DNA from: Leptodactylus fallax
Taxonomy: Eukaryota > Chordata > Amphibia > Anura > Leptodactylidae
Direction of reading: 5' to 3'
Assembly: GCA_947044405.1 (NCBI GenBank)
Contig: CAMRHE010000333.1
Coordinates: 434,001 to 498,000, forward strand
DNA: 64,000 bases
Part shown: piece after piece, positions 56,418 to 64,000 of the stretch
Numbering within the stretch: position 1 is the stretch's first letter
Layout of the letters: each line of letters opens with the position of its first letter
Notes under the pieces: generated by a model
Told to the model about the DNA's origin: nothing
Database searches by the model: none
Seen by the model: only the letters and a program-made list of their open reading frames with translations
Position numbers and translations under genes: made by a program

Positions 56418-59400
56418 TTGAGGCTGCGTTAAGGACCAGGCCTTGTTTTTCAAAACTGACATGTGTCACTTTATGTAGCAAGAACTTTGAGACGCTTTAA
56501 CTTACACAAGTGATTTTGAGAATTTTTCCTCGTGACACATTGTACTTCGTGTTAGTGGTAAACACTAATCAATATTTTTGTATTTATTTATAAAAAAATA
56601 GGATATTTGGTGGAAATTTGGAAAAAAATCGCAATTTTCAAAATGTGAAATTCTCTGTTTTTCAGACAGATAGTCATACCACCCAAATTCATTAATAAAT
56701 ATTATCTACCATATCTCTGCTTTATATTGTTATAATCTTTTAATCGTCCGTTAATTTATTTTGGATGTTAGAAGGCTTACAAGTGTAACAGCGATTTTCC
56801 AGATTTACAAAATAATTTGCCAAACTAATTTTTTAGGGACCACTTCAGTTCTGAAGGGGATTATAAAGGCCTATATATTAGAAACCCCCCATAAATCACC
56901 CCATTTTCAAAACTGCACCCCTGAAATAATTCAAAATAGCATTTGGGAAGTTTGTTAACCCTTTAAGCATTTCACAAGAATTAAAACAATATCGCAGTGA
57001 AATTTTAACATTTCATTTTTTTCCACTAATCCCTTCATTTAGCCCTAAATTTAACACATTCACAAAGGGTTAAAGGAGAAATTGCATCTCACAGTTTATT
57101 ATACAATTTCTCCAGAGCACAGAAATACCCCACATGTAGGTGTAAACTGATGTTTGGGCATTCGGCAGTAAACAGATGGGAAGTAACGACACTGGACGTT
57201 TGAAAAGCAGATTTTGCTGGAATAGTTTTCATGTGCCATGTCTCATTTGCAAAAGCCCCTAGAGTACCAAAACAATGGAAACCCCCTAAAAGTGACCCCA
57301 TTTTGGAAACTACACATCTCACAGAATTTATCAAGGGGTATAGTGAGCATTTTGACCCCACAGCTGTTTCACAGATTTTACTAACATTGGGATGTATAAA
57401 TGAAAAATTACTAAAATGTCACTTTAGCCCCAAAGTTTTCATTTTCACAAGGGGTTAAAGGAGAAAAAGGACCCCATAGTTTGTTAAACAATTTCTCCTG
57501 AACACAGCAATACCACATATGTGGCCATAAACTGCTGAATGGGTACATGGTGGGGCTCGGAATGGAAAGAATGCTACAGTATTTCGCTTTTGTAAGGCAG
57601 ATTTTGCTGGAATAGTTTTAAGGTGCCATGTTGCATTTGCAGAGCCCCCAAAGTACCAATACAGTGGAAACCCCCTAAAAGTGACCCCATTTTGGAAACC
57701 ACACCCCTCACAGAACATGTCAAGTGGTATAATGAGCATTTTGACCCTACAGCTGTTTCACAGATTTTATTAACAGTGGGACATGAAAATGAAAAATTAC
57801 TTTTTCTTCCAATAAACCGTGCATTTAGCAACATATTTTTAATTTTTGCAAGTGGTTAAAGAAGAAAAAGCTCCCCACAGTTTGTTACACAATTTCTTCT
57901 GAACACAGAAATACCCCATATGTGGTTGTAATCTGCTGTATGGGTACATGGTGGGGCTCAGAATGGAAAGAGCGCTATTTGGCTTTAGGAGGGCAGATGT
58001 GGCTGGAATAGTTTTCAGGTGCCATGTCACATTTGCAGAGTCCCTAATGTACCAATACAATGGAAACCCCTCAAAAGTGACCCCATTTTAGAAACTACAT
58101 CCCTCAAGGAAAGTATCAAGGGGTATTATCATTTTGAGCCTAAAAATGCTTCCCAAAAATTAATGTACAAAGTGAAAATTGAAGTTTTTGAAGAAATATC
58201 CAATTTCAGAATACGTTGCGACATGCACTCCTAAAACTATTAAGTGGGCTATCCCAGGGGAAAAAATTATATATGTTGGTGTAAACTGTTGCTTGGGCAC
58301 ACAGCAGGGCTCAGAAGGGAAGAAGCACTGTGTTTTTTTAGCTTTTGGAGTACAGATTTAGAGGGACTTTCTGGACGCCATGTTGTTTTTGCAGAGCCCT
58401 GGAGGTGCCAGTAAACTGGAACTCCCCAAGAAGTGACCCCATTTTGTAGGGGCAATTTTAGGGTCTCTGCAAATGTGACATGGCGTCCAAAAACCAACAA
58501 TCTAAATCTGTGCTCCAAAAGTACATAGTGCTCCTTCACATCTGCACCTTGCTGTGTGCCCAAATGGCAGTTTATGCCCACATGTATGACACTGGTGTAC
58601 CCAGGATAACGTACTTAGCAACACCATATGTGGGTATAAACTGCTGGTTGGGAACAGCCGGGCACAGAAGGGAAGGAGGGTTATTTTGGTTTTTAGAGCA
58701 CAGTTTGGTTTTTGGACACCATGTCACTTTTGCAGAGCCCAAAAATTGCCAGTAAAGTGGAATCCACAGACATGTCACCCCATTTTGGAAACTATACCCT
58801 TCAAGGGATTTATCAAGTGGTGTAGCGAGCATTATTAACCCTTAAGTGTTGCATTCTTTTAATTTCCAGAAATTAATGCATAGATGATAATGAAAAGTTA
58901 AAAATAACATTTTTCCAGAGATTCGCCATTTCAGTGTCCGATATGTTGTGCCCAGCTTATGTCTGCACAGACACACACTCCAAAAACTGTTAAGTGGGGA
59001 TCCAGGGCACAAAAGCTTTTGGAGCGTTCATCTCTGATACAAGCCGGGCACAACATATTACACACTGAAATATATTCCTGGAAAAATTTTCATTTTCACC
59101 TTTCACAATCAGCTGCGTATTCATTTATGTATAATAAATTATAGCAAAACTTGGGGGTTAAAAATGCTCACTGTACCCCTGGATAAATTCCTTCAGGAGT
59201 GTAGTTTCCAAAATGGGGTCACATGTCAGGGAATTCCACTTTACTGGTGTTTCAGCTCTGCAAAAGTGCAATGGCGTCCAAAAACCAAACCATCCAAGCC
59301 TGTACTCCAAAAACCAAATAGCGCTCCTTCCATTCTGTGCCCAGCTGTGTCCATACAGCAGTTTATACTCACATATGAAATTAAGTACGTTACCCTGGGT

Positions 59401-61160
59401 ACACCAGTGTCATACATGTGGGCATAAACGGCAGTTTGTGCACACAACAGGGCGCAGAAGGGAAGGAACGCTATGTGGCTTTTGGAGTGCAGATTCAGAT
59501 GTTTGGGATCTGGATGCCATGTCATGTTTGCAGAGCCTGTAAGGTACCATAACAGTGGATTCCCCAAAGGAGTGACCCCATTTTGAAAACTGCACCCCTC
59601 AAAGAGTTTATCAAGGGGTGTAGTGAGCATTAGTATTACAGACGTGACTGCACAGTGGATGGGGAAAAAGTGAATAGGTAAGCCGTGCGGAGTGCATTGG
59701 GAACACCAAATTCCCTACTAATTCCTATTATTGGGGAGGTCACTCTGGGGATCACTTCTGGTTTATTTTCCCTCATAAGCTCTAAATCTGGTTTGTCCCC
59801 TGATATACGCTCGCACAGCTTATACATTCCCTTCCTGCCGCAGCCAGTTGTGTTCTAATGATTTGGTGATTTTTGGGGTTTTTGTCTTCACATTGTACAA
59901 GCTATATTTTCTTTATTTCTCTGGTGATGTAGCCATATGAGGGCTTGTTGTTTGAGGGGTGAGATGTATTTTGTAATGACATCATCTTTGGGTGCCTATA
60001 ACTTATTGAATAAATTTTATTAACTCTTTCTTGGTGGATTAAAAAAACCCCATCAATTCTGGCACTGCGTTTTACCTTTTAAATTTTTCACCATGCAGCA
60101 TAAAGCATAAGTAACATGTTACCTTTATTCTACGGGTCGGTATAATTACGGCAATACCTAATTTATATTGTTTTTTTATGTGATACTAATTTTGCAGAAC
60201 AAAAACCCATTTGGGGACATAAATTAATTGTTTTTGCATCGTCATCTTCTGAGATGCGTAACATTTTTATTTTGCGGTTTACAGAGTTGGTTGATGGCTT
60301 ATTTTTTGTGGGACAACCTGTGCTTTTAATTGGTACTGTTTTGGGGTACATATGACTTTTTGATCACTTTTTATGGCATATTTTGTAAGGTGAGATGGCG
60401 AAAAATCATTACTTTTGGCGGGTTTTTTCCATTTTTTTTTCCCCGACGTTCACCATGTACATTAAATATTGTTTCAGTTTGATTGCACAGGTTGTTACGG
60501 ATGCGGCGATACCAAATATGCATTGTTTTTATTAATTTTTAGGTTTTTTTTTATATAATTCATTTTATATAGGAAAAGGGAATTTTGGGGGCTTTATTCT
60601 TTTATTAATTTTTTTCAAACACTTTATTTAATTTTTTTCACTTTTTTTAATTTTTTCATGTGTCCCATTAGGACACCTGAGCCAGCAATGCTTTGATTGC
60701 TGGCTCTGTACTATAGACTGCAAGTCTATACAGGAAGTTAGCGCTATGCAGACACATAGCCTAACTTCCGGAGGTCTCGGCAGGATCAACCAGGTAGTGG
60801 GGGCTCCAGGCAGCCTGGGGTCACTGGGCAGACCCCGGGCTGCAGATTATAGATATCGGCACCCCCCCGATCTCGCCGCAGGGGATGCCGAGGGGAGCGG
60901 CAACATGGAGGAACAACTTGGATGCCACGGTCATGTTTGACTGCGGCATCCAAGGGGTTAAAACCTCCGATCGGAACTCAGTTCCGACCGGGGGTTATGG
61001 AGTAGGGTGTTAGCTGTCAGTTACAGCTCACACCCGGTTCTGATGTCGCCCGCTCAGATAGTGAGCGGGTGGCCGCCCTAGGGCATAGTATTACGCCCTG
61101 TTGTGCGAAGTACCAAGCGCGCAGGACGTAATAGTACGTCCAATGTCATTAAGGGGTTAA
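56418..61160. repeat. Large non-coding composite repeat, about 4.7 kb
   Basis: The left edge reads TTAAGGACCAGGCC and the right edge reads TTAAGGGGTTAA. The reverse complement of the right edge, CCTTAATGAC, resembles the left, so a short inverted terminal repeat with a TTAA-type target is possible. The left two thirds are diverged units of about 340-400 bases. 59930-60350 contains an inverted part of the AT-rich repeat found at 6600 and 37640. The right end is GC-rich with CGTAATAGTACGTCC. No coding potential; open frames are translations of the repeat units. Confidence 0.65.
56898..59640. repeat. Tandem and inverted units with CACCCCATTTTGGAAACT
   Basis: The key word occurs near 56898, 57294, 57683, 58079, 58434, 58776 and 59574, spacings about 396, 389, 396, 355 and 342 for the first six, and inverted near 59204. 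The block ACACTGGTGTACCC at 58586 is found inverted at about 59400, so the array changes direction in the middle. Confidence 0.75.
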
Positions 61161-61215
61161 AAGCCTGATAGCAAACAAGAGTTTTTATATACTGCAAGTG
61201 GCCTAAATATATATA

Positions 61216-62450
61216 CAACCCCAATTCCAATGAAGTTGGGAGGTTGTGTAAAACATAATAAAAACAGAATACGATGATTTGCAAATCCTTTTCAACCTAT
61301 ATTCAATTGACTACACTACAAAGACAATATATTTGATATTCAAACGGTTAAACTTTATTGTTTTTTTTTGCAACTATTCACTCATTTTGAATTTGATGCC
61401 TGCAACACGTTCCAAAAAAGTTGGGACAGGGGCAACAAAAGACTGGGAAAAAAACACCTGTTTGGAGCATTCCAGAGGTGAACAGGTTAATTGGAAACAG
61501 GTGAGTGTCATGATTGGGAATAAATGGAGCATCCCTGAAATTTCAGCCATTCACAAGCAAGGATGGGGCGAGGTTCACCACTTTGTGACCAACTGCGTGA
61601 GCAAATAGTCCAACAGTTTACGAACAACGTTTCTCAATGTAAGGAATTTAGGGATTTCATCATCTACAGTCCATAATATCATCAAAAGATTCAGAGAATC
61701 TGGACAAATCTCTGCAAGTAAGCGGCAAGGCCGAAAACCAACATTGAATGCCTGTGACCTTCGATCCCTCAGATGGCTCTGCATTAAAAACAGACATCAT
61801 TCTGTAACGGATATTACCACATGGGCTCAGGAACACTTCAGAAAACCATTGTCAGTGAACACAGTTTGTCGCTACATCTACAAGTGCAAGTTAAAACTCT
61901 ACCATTCACAGCAAAAGCCATATATCAACAATACCCAGAAACGCCACCGGCTTCTCTGGGCCCGAGCTCATCTGAGATGGACCGACGCAAAGTGAAAAAG
62001 TGTCCTGTCGTCTGACCAGTCCATAATTCAAATTGTTTTTGGAAATCATGGACGTTGTGTCCTCCGGGCCAAAGTGGAAAAGGACTGTCCAGATTGTTAT
62101 CAAAAGCCAGTATCTCTGATGGTATGGGGGTGTATTAGTGGCCATAGCATGGTTAACTTGCACATCTGTGGAGGCACTATTAATGCTGAAAGGTACATAC
62201 AGGTTTTGGAGCAACATATGCTGCCGTCCAAGCGACGTCTTTTTCAGGGACATCCCTGCTTATTTCAGCAAGACAATGCCAAGCCACATTCTGCACATGT
62301 TACAACAGCATGGCTTCATAGTAAAAGAGTACTAGACTGGCCTGCCTGCAGTCCAGACCTGTCTCCCATTGAAAATGTTTGGCACATTATGAAGCGCAGA
62401 CCCCGAACTGTGGAGCAACTGAAGTTGTACATCAAGCTAGAATGGGAAAG
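61216..62450 (+). mobile_element. Tc1-like transposon F, right end missing
   Basis: It starts after TA with CAACCCCAATTCCAATGAAG, a terminal repeat known from many fish and frog genomes. The transposase follows. The element stops inside the last part of the gene, near 62450, where GC-rich sequence of a different kind begins; the C-terminus and right inverted repeat are absent. Confidence 0.8.
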
Positions 62451-62451
62451 A
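61540..62451 (+). pseudogene. Tc1-like transposase F, broken and truncated
   Basis: The N-terminal HTH is spread over frames at 61540-61740. The second part (61744-61995) has SLRWLCIKNRHHSVTDITTW and NTVCRYIYKCKLK. After a TGA at 61996 the frame continues with [12 protein letters not shown] (first D). The last part (62074-62451) has [26 protein letters not shown] (second D) and [17 protein letters not shown] (E). About 35 C-terminal residues are cut off at the junction. Confidence 0.82.
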
Positions 62452-62655
62452 GGGACCGCAGCGGAGCCACGCACACGGAGGGACAATGACTGGGGCAGTG
62501 CAGGGAGCCAGTCTGAGGGTGGGGGCCAGGAGTGGAGGGGGCGGAGCTTCGCGGGACCGCTTTTGTCATAGCGGTTAGCCCGCGAAGCGCCATTCCAGGC
62601 AGGCGGCGGACGAGTTAAGTTGTCCCGCCTGCGCTCTCCCTGCCCTCGCTCAGCC
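62452..62655 (+). other. GC-rich leader of the downstream element
   Basis: Sharp change to GC-rich sequence at the Tc1 junction. It contains the inverted words GCTTCGCGGG and CCCGCGAAGC about 30 bases apart. This may be the terminal region of the element whose ORFs follow. Confidence 0.4.
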
Positions 62656-63501
62656 ATGGCCTCCCTTGACGAGCTCCTGGGGCAGCTTAGGTCTGCCGCC
62701 GGCGACAGAGGAGAGAGCTGGCTCAGGGAGCAGGTGGAGGGGCTGCTCCAGAACGCCCATCCGCCTTCACTGCCGAGACCAGCAGCAGCGCTCGGGCAGC
62801 GGCCTAGGAGGGTCAGACCGCCTGAGCGTTTGAGCCCCGACCTAGCGCCGTGGGCACGGCGCCATAGGAGTCCCTCTGGGGCCCCTCCAGGCCGGGCTCC
62901 TCGCCCCACTGAAAGGGGGCGCAGGTCCCGGCCTGGGAGGAATCCGACTGGGCGACCGTGCCCTGCGGGTGTGAGGGGTGGCCGCGTGGGTAACAGAATG
63001 GCCCCCGCCGTGCCCAGCCTTCCCCATCCACGTGGTGCACAGCCCTCGATCCCCTCCTGTGATGTTCCGACGGGAGGGGGACCTGATCAGCTATCTCAAG
63101 GCTTCCCGGAGCTCTTGGTACCGAGTCAAGCCGGTGGTGTGTCGAACAGCGGGCAGCAAGGTGCTGGCCTTCACCTTCATGCGGCTCACTGCAGGCCTGA
63201 GCTATATCCCACGCCATCTAGAGGTCACGCAGTTGCAAGCCAGATGCCCGGATCATCCACCTCCTGCTGCAGCTGCCGTCATGAAGACCCACAGCCGTCC
63301 CCTGCGGCAAGCATCCTCCTCTACAGTGAATCAGGTCCACAGGATTCTGAAATTCCGACTGGCGGGAACACAGCACCTGTGCAGTCCGGTGAGTATCCGT
63401 CTCTGTCTTGTCCGTTTCCCCCTATGTTTATGTCTCAGGGTATAGCGAGTGAACCGGTAGTGTCCCCTGCAAATAGCGGTTTAGCTGGGGGAGGGGATTA
63501 G
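62656..63501 (+). CDS. GC-rich ORF, possible N-terminal gag of a DIRS-like element
   Basis: From ATG 62656 the frame begins MASLDELLGQLRSAAGDRGE with a helical, leucine-rich start, then a long basic proline- and arginine-rich region (RPRRVRPPERLSP, RAPRPTERGRRSRPGR). The later part loses clear character. It ends at TAG 63499-63501, and a different frame carries the more recognisable domain next. No family is recognised in this piece by itself. It is called because the first about 100 codons look like a low-complexity gag N-terminus and it is on the same strand as the next frame. Confidence 0.4.
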   Translation: MASLDELLGQLRSAAGDRGESWLREQVEGLLQNAHPPSLPRPAAALGQRPRRVRPPERLSPDLAPWARRHRSPSGAPPGRAPRPTERGRRSRPGRNPTGRPCPAGVRGGRVGNRMAPAVPSLPHPRGAQPSIPSCDVPTGGGPDQLSQGFPELLVPSQAGGVSNSGQQGAGLHLHAAHCRPELYPTPSRGHAVASQMPGSSTSCCSCRHEDPQPSPAASILLYSESGPQDSEIPTGGNTAPVQSGEYPSLSCPFPPMFMSQGIASEPVVSPANSGLAGGGD

Positions 63502-64000
63502 GGAACTCTTAGGTAGTGTAAGGGATTTGCTGGCTAGGTGTGAACAGAGTGTAGGTGGCTCCCCGGTGTCGGCGTGGGTCCCCCCGGCGCAGCCTATTGT
63601 CGCGGCGGTGTCTATGGCGGTGGGAGGGGCGACGGGGGTGACGGTGTCAGTCCAAACTGAGAAGGAAAAGGTGGATTCGGTTCGTTTAGACGATAGGGCA
63701 CGGGGAGAAGTTTATGTGTGTTTTGAAGGCCCGCTGGGGGCGCATTTGAAGAAGGAGGTCAGGGAAAAGATCTGGAAGGATGAATATGTGGAGATCTTTT
63801 CCTTGCTTCCTTTGGCTAAGTTTAACCTGGATAAGAGTAAGAAGGAGGACAGTAAGAAAGAGGAGGAAGAAAAGCGGAGGTGGCGGCTTATACCGCAGAC
63901 CTTCACTAACTGGTTACAAGCCTTTTCTATTTTAGCGAGCGTTATAGGCGAGAAGGCCCCGGATAATTGCTTGGGCCTTTTCTGTTATATGGACTCGATA
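63485..64000 (+). CDS. Probable DIRS-like gag domain, open to the window end
   Basis: An uninterrupted frame runs from 63485 past the window edge; its first ATG is at 63614. It encodes VCFEGPLGAHLKKEVREKIW, then VEIFSLLPLAKFNLDK, a charged KKEEEEKRR segment, then LIPQTFTNWLQAFSILASVI and CLGLFCYMDSI. This pattern (PLG-HL...KIW-x-x-E-Y..., later NWLQAF and LFCYMD) is what I recall from gag-like ORFs of vertebrate DIRS elements, but it was not searched. The RT, methylase and tyrosine recombinase that would prove it must lie beyond 64000. Confidence 0.5.
   Translation, partial: MGEGIRELLGSVRDLLARCEQSVGGSPVSAWVPPAQPIVAAVSMAVGGATGVTVSVQTEKEKVDSVRLDDRARGEVYVCFEGPLGAHLKKEVREKIWKDEYVEIFSLLPLAKFNLDKSKKEDSKKEEEEKRRWRLIPQTFTNWLQAFSILASVIGEKAPDNCLGLFCYMDSI

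Noticed and set aside
57089..59630. Several similar 60-130 codon frames on both strands
   Set aside because: They are translations of the diverged repeat units; frames differ between units and there is no common start or conserved frame.
63387..63438. GT...AG segment looking like an intron between the two GC-rich ORFs
   Set aside because: About 50 nt is too short for a normal vertebrate intron and joining does not clearly link the two frames.

Overview
The window looks like repeat-rich nuclear DNA of a vertebrate, most likely a frog or other amphibian. It contains Gmr1-like and other Ty3/gypsy elements, a Penelope-like element, L1-like and CR1-like LINEs, a tRNA-derived SINE, six different Tc1-like transposons, piggyBac, hAT and Harbinger-type MITEs, with almost no host coding sequence. 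The species call rests on this repeat mix and on remembered amphibian repeat families, not on a database search. Nothing bacterial, phage-like or CRISPR-like was seen.

Layout. 1-5466: a decayed Gmr1-like gypsy element on the minus strand (integrase before RT, SCAN-like gag), cut by the window edge and split by a solo LTR. 5500-10950: a suspicious homopolymer patch, a degenerate minisatellite, an AT-rich old repeat and a small MITE. 10950-17722: a CR1-like LINE broken by a 2.4 kb non-autonomous hAT element and two Tc1-like elements. 18733-21372: a complete piggyBac element whose transposase gene has a plausible spliced intron. 22205-22840: a diverged histone H2A gene copy that keeps its promoter boxes, intronless body and histone-type 3' stem-loop. 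23742-24745: a Penelope-like fragment. 26626-27159: an unrecognised 177-codon ORF. 27182-28783: a Tc1-like element with an uninterrupted transposase. 29987-30416: a solo LTR related to the Gmr1 LTR. 31916-37620: a near full-length, decayed L1-like LINE. 40211-49746: a solo LTR into which a complete 8.6 kb gypsy element (40983-49588, twin 1121 bp LTRs) inserted recently. 49852-55137: hAT and two Tc1-like remnants, microsatellites and a possible LTR. 55508-56327: a SINE split by a Harbinger-type MITE. 56418-61160: a 4.7 kb non-coding repeat built of about 340-400 bp units in both orientations. 61216-62450: a truncated Tc1-like element. 62450-64000: a GC-rich region with an open frame resembling DIRS-type gag, continuing past the window.

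The genes do not form a host pathway. They are layers of selfish elements, and target-site duplications let the order of insertion be read: LINE, then hAT and Tc1; solo LTR, then gypsy; SINE, then MITE; Gmr1 gag, then solo LTR. The most surprising item is the H2A copy, because it is neither a transposon nor processed: it carries upstream and downstream control signals of a replication-dependent histone gene. Many of the otherwise good transposase and pol frames are broken by single-base shifts in homopolymers, so assembly error should be excluded before calling them dead.
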